This document shows, one piece after another, positions 1 through 6,645 of a DNA stretch of 51,803 nt; within the stretch, counting starts at the first letter, position 1, and each line of letters starts with the position of its first letter. The stretch covers positions 1 to 51,803 of the forward strand of contig JAIOZY010000041.1 of NCBI GenBank assembly GCA_021740385.1. The letters are read 5' to 3'. The position numbers were made by a program, and so were the translations under genes. The DNA comes from Prolixibacteraceae bacterium (GTDB taxonomy: Bacteria; Bacteroidota; Bacteroidia; Bacteroidales; Prolixibacteraceae). A model generated the notes under the pieces. That model ran no database searches. It saw only the letters and a list, made by a program, of their open reading frames with translations, and had not been told where the DNA came from.

Positions 1-2
1 CG

Positions 3-731
3 GCTGCTGAAGAAAGATACTCGTTAAGTACCTACAACTTTTGCAGCTTGAACCCGGTTAACAGGGTTGACCCGGACGGGGCTTTGGATGATGGATACCA
101 AAGTTTAAATGGGGAATATAAATGGTTTGATGATGAAACTGAAAATATCCTTTACAAAGAAGATGAGTTTTGGCTAAAAGTAACGGATGACAGGGCAATA
201 TTCGATATGACAGAAGCAGGGATGTTGGACGACACACCAGAGCCAGCAGACCCTGGACAAATTACAGAAACAGATAATTTAACAAGCCTTGAAATGTGGC
301 TCGACTCCCCATCTGAAAGTGTAGGGGAAGGTATCGGAAAAATTGGTGCAAATATTGGATATAGTTTTGTCAACTCTCCATATTCTTTGTTAACGGGGAA
401 AACCCTTGGAGGAACATCATTAAACTCAGATAAAAAGATGGATGCTTTTGTCGATGTTGTTCCCGGTTTAATATCGGGAGGCTTTACAAAAACAGGCCAA
501 GTTGTTAAAACAACACGAAAAGGATTACAGGGTTTTAACCAGTTTGTTAAAAAGACTCCAGGGATTACTACTACAAAAGGCCTGTCGGCTGGCACTAAAT
601 GGCAACAAAGGGCAGGACAACTGTTTCAAATTAATAAAGTTAATCAGCAAGGATTGAAGAAATTAGGAACAGGATTAAAATCAACTGGTGTAATATCAAT
701 ATCAAAAAAAGAGCTCGAAAAAAATTATTAA
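3..731 (+). CDS. RHS repeat protein, C-terminal end with tip domain (5' truncated by window edge)
   Basis: The frame is open from base 3 and reads the RHS core ending (YSLSTYNFCSLNPVNRVDPDG), so the real start lies left of the window. RHS proteins are large secreted or surface beta-shell proteins whose variable C-terminal tips often act as toxins. About 220 residues follow the DPDG boundary. They include a Gly/Ser-rich stretch, a possible membrane-interacting or pre-toxin segment (GLISGGFTKTGQVV) and a Lys-rich tail. I recognise no catalytic motif. A 64-residue membrane protein starts 3 bp downstream, the usual place for an immunity gene. RHS membership is clear; the toxin role is inference. 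Confidence 0.8.
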   Translation, partial: AAEERYSLSTYNFCSLNPVNRVDPDGALDDGYQSLNGEYKWFDDETENILYKEDEFWLKVTDDRAIFDMTEAGMLDDTPEPADPGQITETDNLTSLEMWLDSPSESVGEGIGKIGANIGYSFVNSPYSLLTGKTLGGTSLNSDKKMDAFVDVVPGLISGGFTKTGQVVKTTRKGLQGFNQFVKKTPGITTTKGLSAGTKWQQRAGQLFQINKVNQQGLKKLGTGLKSTGVISISKKELEKNY

Positions 732-734
732 TAC

Positions 735-929
735 ATGGCTATCGAATTTGTAAAATTAATAGGCGGGTTTATACATTGGCTAATAAAAGGATGCAAAACT
801 AACCTGCGAGATGAAACAGAGGGGAACCTTGATGCAACTTGGGGAGGCACCTATGATACCGAAAATTATATAATTGGAATTGTTTCTGTTATAGTAATAT
901 TGGGGGTTGTAGTATGGTTGGTGTTTTAA
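735..929 (+). CDS. Small membrane protein, possible immunity partner of the preceding RHS tip
   Basis: A 64-residue protein of no family I recognise. It has a short hydrophobic N-terminal stretch (FVKLIGGFIHWLI), a polar middle with acidic residues, and a strong C-terminal transmembrane helix (IIGIVSVIVILGVVVWLVF). It starts 3 bp after the RHS stop, so the two are probably translated from one message. Its position suggests protection against the RHS tip or assistance in its export. That is inference from context only. Confidence 0.55.
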   Translation: MAIEFVKLIGGFIHWLIKGCKTNLRDETEGNLDATWGGTYDTENYIIGIVSVIVILGVVVWLVF

Positions 930-969
930 TGAACTTAGTGTTGGTGCGTTTTTGTAAACTACACTTCTC

Positions 970-1368
970 TACTTTTATAACTCAACCGGCGAAAATATGC
1001 TCAGGGCAATTGATAGCGACAGTGTGGCAGATATGAACACATACTATTTCGGGCCTTTTGTCCATGAGGGGGTGTTTGGCGGGGAAACCTCGTTAAAGTA
1101 TATCCTAACACCGGAAGGCCGGATACTTAACAAGGGTACAGATACCTCGCCTGTATGGGATTGGGAATATTATTTGAAGGATCATTTGGGAAACGTACGT
1201 GTTGTTATTGCTCCTACCGAAGAGGCAGGTTACTCGGCTGTTCAACAGGAGACACATTATTATCCTTATGGGATGAGGATGTCTCAACTTAGTAACTCTG
1301 CAAATAGTACTAATGATTATTTGTTTAACAGCAAGCAGTTGGAGAGTAACTTTGATTTGGGGTGGTAT
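970..1368 (+). repeat. RHS core direct repeat, copy A
   Basis: About 400 bp coding for the RHS core from YFYNSTGE to LGWY. It is highly similar in DNA and protein to 2856-3260 (copy B) and, with a gap, to 4620-4980 (copy C). The tips diverge immediately after LGWY. Shared cores followed by unrelated tips are the expected substrate for tip exchange by homologous recombination. Confidence 0.85.
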
Positions 1369-2079
1369 AGCTTCGGGGCACGAAATAATTATGATCCGGC
1401 ATTAATTATCTGGAGGTCGATTGATCCAATGAGTGAAAATCATTACAATTATACAGGATATGCCTATTGTCTGAATAATCCGGTTTTATATATTGATCCG
1501 TTTGGTTTGGATACAACTGTTTACATCCTCGATCAAGCAGAGAATCCTGACAATAAACGTGTATACACCGCAGATGTTTATGTCGATGTTGATGGAGAGA
1601 TTAATGGACCATATGAGGGAAGTTCTTACCCTAATAGTGATACTCGGCATAATACTCTAAAAGAAGGAGAATACAGTTACAATAATGAGTCAGGGCATAA
1701 TAGTAAAACTCAAAAAGGATTGAATATTGTTAATGAGAATGGCGAAAGGGTAGCATCAGGAACTGCGCCTAATGGTGAGGATATTGAAATGACTACAGTA
1801 AACATTCATTCAGGTGTTTCGCCAGATGATGATCCTTCTGGATTGGGTAGGGAGAATAGAGGTTCTGCAGGATGTCCAACGATTAAGCCGAGTGATTCTG
1901 GAAATTTCTTTTCAAATTTTGGTTGGAGTGGAGCTAATCAAACAACAGGAACTTCTACTGGAAAAGTTTCAGTAGAAAGAGGAGCAAAAGCCCAGGGAAC
2001 TAAGGCTTATTTGGAATTAAAAAAATCCGTACAAATAATTCCGAGAACAGAAGATAATATAGTAATACCATATAGATAG
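997..2079 (+). CDS. Displaced RHS C-terminal cassette with an L,D-transpeptidase-like tip
   Basis: RHS core homology starts near base 970 (YFYNSTGE), just after an in-frame stop at about 955, so the N-terminal part of the RHS shell is missing. Residues 1-170 are the RHS-associated core (KDHLGNVR, YYPYGMRM, NPVLYIDPFG). Residues 171-360 form the variable tip. The tip carries H271 in a VNIHSG context and, 22 residues later, C293 in RGSAGCPTI. This resembles the His...Ser-x-Gly-Cys active site of YkuD-type L,D-transpeptidases, which also occurs in some peptidoglycan-targeting effectors. A lipoprotein gene follows after 4 bp. The cassette may be silent until recombined onto a full-length RHS gene, or may be a remnant. 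RHS identity is strong; the enzymatic assignment is tentative. Confidence 0.7.
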   Translation: MLRAIDSDSVADMNTYYFGPFVHEGVFGGETSLKYILTPEGRILNKGTDTSPVWDWEYYLKDHLGNVRVVIAPTEEAGYSAVQQETHYYPYGMRMSQLSNSANSTNDYLFNSKQLESNFDLGWYSFGARNNYDPALIIWRSIDPMSENHYNYTGYAYCLNNPVLYIDPFGLDTTVYILDQAENPDNKRVYTADVYVDVDGEINGPYEGSSYPNSDTRHNTLKEGEYSYNNESGHNSKTQKGLNIVNENGERVASGTAPNGEDIEMTTVNIHSGVSPDDDPSGLGRENRGSAGCPTIKPSDSGNFFSNFGWSGANQTTGTSTGKVSVERGAKAQGTKAYLELKKSVQIIPRTEDNIVIPYR

Positions 2080-2083
2080 TATA

Positions 2084-2608
2084 ATGAGAGCGTTACAGAT
2101 TATTTTAATAAGTTGTGCATTGGGGAGCTTTGTTAGTTGTAAAGGTAAAACTAAAAATTCAAGTGATATTGAACCAATAAAAATTGATCAATCATCTGAT
2201 CCAAACCATGACATGTCATCAACCAATTCGGTAGATATTGAAAATCAACAGGACAGTTTGAAATGTAATATATCAATCATTCATAAAACGGACAGCGAAA
2301 TCAAAGAGATCACATATCAGGATATTGATATTTTTTTATGCACTTTCTCCAAATCTTGTTCCAGAAATATTGAATTTACGGAATATAGTAATGAAGTGTT
2401 ATTTAAGGTACTTGAACTATATCCTTCCCTATTTATGAAATGTGTTGAGTTAAATAGTGAAATTGAAAAAGAATATATTTTTTCAGAGCTTTCGAGTCCA
2501 TTGTATGATATTAATGGTGAGAAGTTAAAATCGATTATACAACAAGCAGAGGGGTCACCTGATATTAAAATAAGGATCATTCAATCAATAGAAAAAGCAA
2601 TGGAGTAA
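2084..2608 (+). CDS. Lipoprotein, possible immunity protein of the L,D-transpeptidase-like RHS tip
   Basis: A 174-residue protein with a lipoprotein signal peptide (hydrophobic ILISCALGSFVS, acylated Cys in FVSC at residue 19). It is visibly AT-rich, like the preceding tip. The start is 4 bp after the RHS stop. The mature part is polar and largely helical-looking, with Cys at several positions; I recognise no family. A periplasmic or membrane-anchored location would suit protection against a cell-wall-acting toxin. The immunity role is inferred from gene order and localisation. Confidence 0.55.
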   Translation: MRALQIILISCALGSFVSCKGKTKNSSDIEPIKIDQSSDPNHDMSSTNSVDIENQQDSLKCNISIIHKTDSEIKEITYQDIDIFLCTFSKSCSRNIEFTEYSNEVLFKVLELYPSLFMKCVELNSEIEKEYIFSELSSPLYDINGEKLKSIIQQAEGSPDIKIRIIQSIEKAME

Positions 2609-2617
2609 TAATACAGC

Positions 2618-2650
2618 CCTTCGCTGGTCGGAATTTGCAATTCCGACCTT
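2618..2650. repeat. REP-like hairpin at an RHS breakpoint, copy 1
   Basis: A perfect inverted repeat with 10-bp arms (GGTCGGAATT / AATTCCGACC) around TGC at 2626-2648, preceded by CCCTTCGCT. The next base begins RHS homology (LLIDKYSSD). A near-identical copy lies at 5733-5763. There is no T-run, so it is not an ordinary terminator. It looks like a dispersed palindromic element. Confidence 0.75.
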
Positions 2651-3944
2651 GCTCATTGACAAATACAGCTCCGACCCCAATGGGGATGCCCCGTATATTG
2701 ATGATTTTATCGGGACTTATTCCGGCGCTGGCGATTATTATGAATACGACCACAACGGCAACCTGGCACAGGACTACTATAAAAACCTGTTAATAAGTTA
2801 CAACGATCTGAACCTGCCCGAACAGCTCGACTTTGCAAATAACGACCGCATTAACTATTTTTACAATTCAACCGGCGAAAAAATGCTCAGGGCAGTAAAC
2901 AGCGACAGCGTGCCAGAACTAAATATTAACACATACTATTTCGGGCCTTTTGTCCATGAAGGGGTGTTTGGCGGGGAAACCTCGTTAAAGTATATCCTAA
3001 CCCCTGAAGGAAGAATATTGAACAAGGGTACCGATACATCGCCAATTTGGGACTGGGAATACTACTTAAAGGATCATCTCGGAAATGTACGGGTTGTTAT
3101 TGCCCCTACCGAAGATGCGGGATATTCCGCCGTACAACAAGAAACACATTATTACCCTTACGGGATGAGGATGTCGCAACTTAGTAATTCTGCAAATTCT
3201 ACAAATGATTATTTATTTAGCAGCAAGCAGTTAGAGATTAATTTTGACTTGGGATGGTACGATTTTTTTGCCCGGCCATATATGCCAGATATTATAAGGA
3301 CACCAACCCCGGATCCACATGCTGAAAACTTTTATTCCTGGTCAACTTACAGCATGTTTGGCGACAACCCTGTTATCAATATTGACCCGACCGGGATGGA
3401 TTGGTTTGTGAATAGTGAAACAGGAGGAGTTCTTTTTCTTAACGATATTAGAGAGTTTGATGATTATCACTATGAAACATATGGAGATAATTGGGAGTGG
3501 TTTGGTGAAAATGACATGTTTGACACGGACAATTTTTCATATAGCGAGAATATCGAAGTTGAATTTATGTCAGCAAAATCAGGTGAATCATTCATGAGTG
3601 ATCATGGTTATGAAAAAGCAGGCAGACAATTAGTTGAAGAAAAGACCACTACACTTACATTTAAAGAAGATTTTGCTTTCCAAATAGAACAGGTTAGAAC
3701 AGATAAAAATATTGTCGATGCCAAAATCACATACGCCTTGCCAAATGAGTTAAATAGGAAAGAATATGTCAAAGAACCAGAAATAAAAAGTGGTTTTGAA
3801 TGGAGTGTAATAAATGATGTATATATAGAAACAGTACCCTACAATAAAAGCAGTCTTAACAAAAGTACTAATTCTACAAATGCAGGGCAGAATATTGGAT
3901 TTTCTTTAATTGAACAATTACTAAAATCAATCTTTAAAAAGTAA
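2649..3944 (+). CDS. Displaced RHS C-terminal cassette with an unrecognised tip
   Basis: The frame starts at a TTG directly after a palindromic element and reads RHS repeat sequence (DPNGDAPYIDDF, YEYDHNGNLAQD) without signal peptide or N-terminal shell, so this is a cassette rather than a complete gene. Residues 1-78 are YD-repeat material, 79-205 the core repeated at 970-1368, and the boundary reads NPVINIDPTGMD. The remaining roughly 180 residues form the tip: acidic and aromatic (DDYHYETYGDNWEWF), then a Lys/Glu-rich beta-like region. I recognise no family. A lipoprotein gene starts 3 bp after the stop. Whether it is translated in place is doubtful; an ATG lies at 2883. Confidence 0.65.
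   Translation: MLIDKYSSDPNGDAPYIDDFIGTYSGAGDYYEYDHNGNLAQDYYKNLLISYNDLNLPEQLDFANNDRINYFYNSTGEKMLRAVNSDSVPELNINTYYFGPFVHEGVFGGETSLKYILTPEGRILNKGTDTSPIWDWEYYLKDHLGNVRVVIAPTEDAGYSAVQQETHYYPYGMRMSQLSNSANSTNDYLFSSKQLEINFDLGWYDFFARPYMPDIIRTPTPDPHAENFYSWSTYSMFGDNPVINIDPTGMDWFVNSETGGVLFLNDIREFDDYHYETYGDNWEWFGENDMFDTDNFSYSENIEVEFMSAKSGESFMSDHGYEKAGRQLVEEKTTTLTFKEDFAFQIEQVRTDKNIVDAKITYALPNELNRKEYVKEPEIKSGFEWSVINDVYIETVPYNKSSLNKSTNSTNAGQNIGFSLIEQLLKSIFKK
2856..3260 (+). repeat. RHS core direct repeat, copy B
   Basis: Direct repeat of 970-1368, coding for the same core from YFYNSTGE to LGWY with scattered third-position changes. It extends further upstream in RHS homology than copy A, to 2649. Confidence 0.85.
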
Positions 3945-3947
3945 TCG

Positions 3948-4601
3948 ATGAATAAAAATATTTATATACTACTATCATTGTTAGTTTTAACAGCTTGTAA
4001 CATCAAAATTAAAAGAAGTGACAGCTTAAAATCTTCTAATAAAATATATAAGCAAAAAATTGAGGCATATGAAAATAAGTTTGTTGACCACTTCCCGGTA
4101 AGACTAAATACCGAAGACTACACAATTATTGAAAGATCTGCTAAAAACTTTGGCGAAACGAGTTTATTCTTGAATTTGTATAATATTTCTGAAATAGATA
4201 GTCTTATATTGAGCTTTAAGGCAAAAAATGTTATAGTCTATAATGCAGCCCAAAAGCCTTTATTGGTTGTAAACCAGTTTACAAATGAAGATAATGTATT
4301 ATCAATTTTATCTCAAAGAAAAACGGATGAGATGAAATATATTTTAGATAGTATAAATTATCACGGACTTTTACCTGTTCCTAACTTTTTTTATAGCAGA
4401 AACAGTGATAAAACGACTCAGTGCAAGTTGCCTAAGGATTTTAATCTTTATGTTTTGGAAGCCCAGTCAGGAAAATTTTGGGACAATGATCATTTAAGCA
4501 ATGGCAAGTACATGCCTAATGAATGGAAAAATGGCTATTCCAAAGGTGTAGCAATAAGCAAAAAAAGAAATACAGTCATCTATTGGTTTATTATTTGGTA
4601 A
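3948..4601 (+). CDS. Lipoprotein, possible immunity protein of the second displaced RHS tip
   Basis: A 217-residue protein starting 3 bp after the preceding RHS cassette. It has a clear lipoprotein signal (LLSLLVLTAC, Cys at residue 17) and a soluble, AT-rich, Lys/Asn-rich mature domain. It is unrelated by eye to the lipoprotein at 2084-2608, as expected if each partners a different tip. I recognise no family; a cognate immunity role is inference. Confidence 0.5.
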   Translation: MNKNIYILLSLLVLTACNIKIKRSDSLKSSNKIYKQKIEAYENKFVDHFPVRLNTEDYTIIERSAKNFGETSLFLNLYNISEIDSLILSFKAKNVIVYNAAQKPLLVVNQFTNEDNVLSILSQRKTDEMKYILDSINYHGLLPVPNFFYSRNSDKTTQCKLPKDFNLYVLEAQSGKFWDNDHLSNGKYMPNEWKNGYSKGVAISKKRNTVIYWFIIW

Positions 4602-4619
4602 AAGCCCACATACGAAAAG

Positions 4620-5001
4620 ATGTTACGGGCAATAGATAGCGACAGCGTGGCAGATATGAACACCTATTATTTTGGCCCGTTCGTACACGAAGGGGTTTAT
4701 GGAGGATCGAGTTCGTTGAAATATATTTTGACACCCGAAGGAAGGATATTGAATAAAGGCACTGATACTTCCCCTATTTGGGACTGGGAATCTCAATGAA
4801 ACACAGGATTTGGGAGCATAGCTAACCAAATTCTGATGTTGAATTAGTCCCGATGAGCATAGCGATATCGGGAATCCGTATGGGATGAGGATGTCGCAGT
4901 TAAGCAATTCGGCAAATAGTACCAATGATTATTTGTTTAGCAGCAAGCAGTTGGAAAGTAACTTTGGGCTGGGCTGGTACGACCTCCATTGGAGAAAATA
5001 G
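4620..5001 (+). pseudogene. Broken RHS core (copy C)
   Basis: Bases 4620-4796 read the same core as copies A and B (MLRAIDSDSVADMNTYYF to WDWE), then reach a stop at 4797-4799. About 80 bp of foreign sequence replace the part that should encode YYLKDHLGNVRVV to HYYP. RHS coding resumes in another frame at 4876 (PYGMRMSQLSNSAN to LGWYDLHW) and stops at 4999-5001. The replaced stretch contains a TCCCGAT/ATCGGGA inverted repeat. No tip follows. Confidence 0.85.
4848..4873. repeat. Inverted repeat inside the RHS core interruption
   Basis: 7-bp arms TCCCGAT and ATCGGGA around a 12-base loop. It belongs to a theme of (T)CCCGA / TCGGG(A) palindromes also seen at 5065-5082 and 6104-6121, all within the RHS debris. 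Confidence 0.6.
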
Positions 5002-5064
5002 AATCCGGTTTTTTGCAGATTCCACACACAAGACATGTTTAGCCTCAGGCCAAACCACTCGATG

Positions 5065-5082
5065 CCCCCGAATTATCGGGGG
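5065..5082. repeat. Palindrome between RHS remnant and Dabb gene
   Basis: Arms CCCCCGA and TCGGGGG around ATTA, in the 219-bp non-coding stretch after the broken RHS core. It has no T-run, so it is probably not a terminator. I see nothing else recognisable in 5002-5220. Confidence 0.6.
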
Positions 5083-5220
5083 TGCGGCAACGGGGGCGGA
5101 TTAACTGTCGATTTTACAGGAATTATCGCAGCCATATTAATGGCACACATTTTTTCCTTTAATCGGTAAGATGAGTTTTCTCACTCCAACGATCAGTGTA
5201 TAAAAGTCTGCTTTCCTGTA

Positions 5221-5634
5221 TTAAGCATCTACTGAATCGTACACAACTACTTTATTCCAAAGGTGCTGGTTCTCTTCAACAAATTTTACATGAATCGGAT
5301 CAACCTGGTAGGCATCCTGTCCGGCCTTATCATCAAACATTACCATGTACGAAACCGAATAAGAGTGATCAACCACATCGCGACTTTCAGTCCCTGCCGG
5401 GAATCCGATGTGGCTCATTTTGATGGTTTTCACTTTAAGCAATTCATTTAGTGCATTCACCAGTTGTTTTTTGTGCGCTTCGTTATCGGGTTCTTTCAGC
5501 CAGAAATAAACGTGGTGTACCAGAGTGCCGGTAAGTTTTACCCCACCCGCACTTACATCCTTCGATACCGGTAAAAGTCCGGCAAGTGCAATACCTGCTG
5601 CCAGCTTTTTAATAAACGAACGTCTGTTTTTCAT
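5221..5634 (-). CDS. Dabb-domain (stress-responsive A/B barrel) protein with Tat signal
   Basis: A 137-residue protein. Residues 1-30 form a twin-arginine signal (NRRSFIKK followed by a hydrophobic AAGIALAGLLP stretch), predicting folded export. The mature part matches the small dimeric Dabb ferredoxin-like barrel: GTLVHHVYFWLKEP near the start, a central VVDHSYSVSYMVMFDD, and a terminal HPxHxxFVEE-like segment (DPIHVKFVEENQHLW). I chose the start at 5634 because a longer frame to 5712 overlaps the predicted promoter at 5687-5717 and lacks a signal at its N-terminus. The gene lies antisense to and among RHS remnants, with no functional partner next to it. The Dabb fold is common in poorly characterised proteins; the function is unknown. 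Confidence 0.8.
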   Translation of the reverse strand: MKNRRSFIKKLAAGIALAGLLPVSKDVSAGGVKLTGTLVHHVYFWLKEPDNEAHKKQLVNALNELLKVKTIKMSHIGFPAGTESRDVVDHSYSVSYMVMFDDKAGQDAYQVDPIHVKFVEENQHLWNKVVVYDSVDA

Positions 5635-5686
5635 TTTTATCAATATATCAATTTGTGGAATCATTTCTGTTTTGTTTTTTCTGATA

Positions 5687-5717
5687 CAAAAGTATGAAAA
5701 AGTAGAAGGCAATCAAT
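5687..5717 (-). promoter_or_regulatory. Bacteroidota-type promoter for the Dabb gene
   Basis: On the minus strand: ATTG (-33 box, one mismatch to TTTG), exactly 19 bp, then TACTTTTG, a perfect TAnnTTTG -7 box. Transcription would start near 5680, leaving a leader of about 45 bases to the chosen start codon. Confidence 0.65.
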
Positions 5718-5732
5718 CAATCTGAATTGGTG

Positions 5733-5764
5733 CCCTTCGCTGGTAGGAATTTGCAATTCCGACT
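5733..5764. repeat. REP-like hairpin at an RHS breakpoint, copy 2
   Basis: Nearly identical to 2618-2650 (CCCTTCGCTGGT, then GGAATT-TGC-AATTCC). One arm mismatch breaks the palindrome. RHS homology resumes 5 bases downstream, as at copy 1. Confidence 0.75.
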
Positions 5765-5768
5765 TTAG

Positions 5769-5876
5769 TGGCTGCTCAACACCGAATATGCCGTTGACGG
5801 CTATTATGACCACGATGAGCCCCGCACCATTGTTTCGGCCAACGTGTACAACGAGGCCGGGCTGTTATACCATTTT
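5769..5876 (+). pseudogene. RHS repeat-region remnant, left part
   Basis: Reads WLLNTEYAVDGYYDHDEP and then IVSANVYNEAGLLYH, typical of the RHS repeat region just upstream of the IDYKYNIRGW motif. There is no start codon and a stop lies immediately upstream. The matching right part is at 6377-6556, so an original RHS frame has been interrupted. Confidence 0.75.
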
Positions 5877-6372
5877 GAATTCTTTAATGAGCTTTTTTAA
5901 ATTTATGACTGTGGTATAATGCCGATGTATATTTGGTAGGCTTAAAAAAGCGAAGAGCATTTTAAGTCTCACACCAAATAACAATCGGTATTAAAAACAA
6001 AATACCTGCACTCGCAGGGATCAGTTCAAAATTGGGGTGGATATATATATTTCCGACTGTTGATCTTTTTATGTTCTGCCATGTCTTGCCAGACAGGCCT
6101 TCATCCCGATGTACATCGGGACAAAAACTTTTGCTGTCGGGTGCCCGCGATTTATGCCCTCCCCCGGAAAGGAACTCGTTCGCAGGTGCACGTATATCCC
6201 TTTTTAAGGAAATAATCCCCTGCTCACTCAAACAGCCTTTCCTTTCGCTCAAAAACCCAACGCACAGCCTAAATCACGACCCGACTCGCAAAAGTTTTAA
6301 GGCCGATCGGGATTCAAATATCAGGGGCAATTAAAGAATATTTTATTCTTAAAAAATTTGCTCAATAAATTC
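5877..6372. mobile_element. Putative 0.5-kb non-coding insertion (MITE-like) in the RHS remnant
   Basis: This stretch separates two consecutive pieces of one RHS repeat region. Its ends form an imperfect inverted repeat: the left end reads GAATTCTTTAATGAGC then TTTTTTAA, and the right end on the other strand reads GAATTTATTGAGC then a 3-base spacer and TTTTTTAA. The interior has no convincing gene. It contains a TCCCGATG/CATCGGGA palindrome (6104-6121) and a GTCT/AGAC hairpin (6083-6094). I see no clear target-site duplication, and the ends are AT-rich, so the element boundaries are tentative. Confidence 0.35.
6104..6121. repeat. Perfect palindrome inside the putative insertion
   Basis: TCCCGATGT followed by ACATCGGGA: 9-bp arms with no loop. 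It is the third member of the CCCGA/TCGGG palindrome theme in this region. Confidence 0.7.
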
Positions 6373-6376
6373 AATC

Positions 6377-6556
6377 CACCTCAATCTTAAAGTGAACCAC
6401 TCGCAGGGCGGGCAGGCGTTTATGCAGAAGATTGATTATAAATACAACATACGCGGCTGGCTCACGGCCATAAACGACAACAGCACAGAATTCAGCGAGG
6501 GCGACCGCTTCGGTATGCGCTTATGGTACAATAAAAGATCCTGCCGTGATGGATGA
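6377..6556 (+). pseudogene. RHS repeat-region remnant, right part
   Basis: Reads HLNLKVNHSQGGQAF then QKIDYKYNIRGWLTAIND and FGMRLWYN, the highly conserved Bacteroidota RHS segment that normally precedes the YD repeats. It then reaches a stop at 6554-6556. There is no start and no core or tip downstream. Confidence 0.8.
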
Positions 6557-6571
6557 TTTTTAGTCATACAA

Positions 6572-6588
6572 GGCGAATACAATTCGCC
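6572..6588. repeat. Short hairpin downstream of RHS remnant and GH3 gene
   Basis: Perfect 7-bp arms GGCGAAT / ATTCGCC around ACA, the same architecture (long arms, 3-base loop, AATT-like centre) as the two REP-like elements at 2626 and 5742. It lies 58 bp beyond the GH3 stop but has no adjacent T-run in that direction. Confidence 0.5.
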
Positions 6589-6645
6589 TGTTCCCCCCTC
6601 ACTGAAAAGTTGACATTTGCTGGTGTGATCCAATATATCATGCTT

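Noticed and set aside
4620-4799. Short independent gene starting at 4620
   Set aside because: Its sequence is the RHS core of copies A and B cut by a stop; it is a fragment.
5962-6334. Two overlapping opposite-strand open frames of about 100 codons in the putative insertion
   Set aside because: Low-complexity, no signal, domain or ribosome-binding context; the region is palindrome-rich non-coding DNA.
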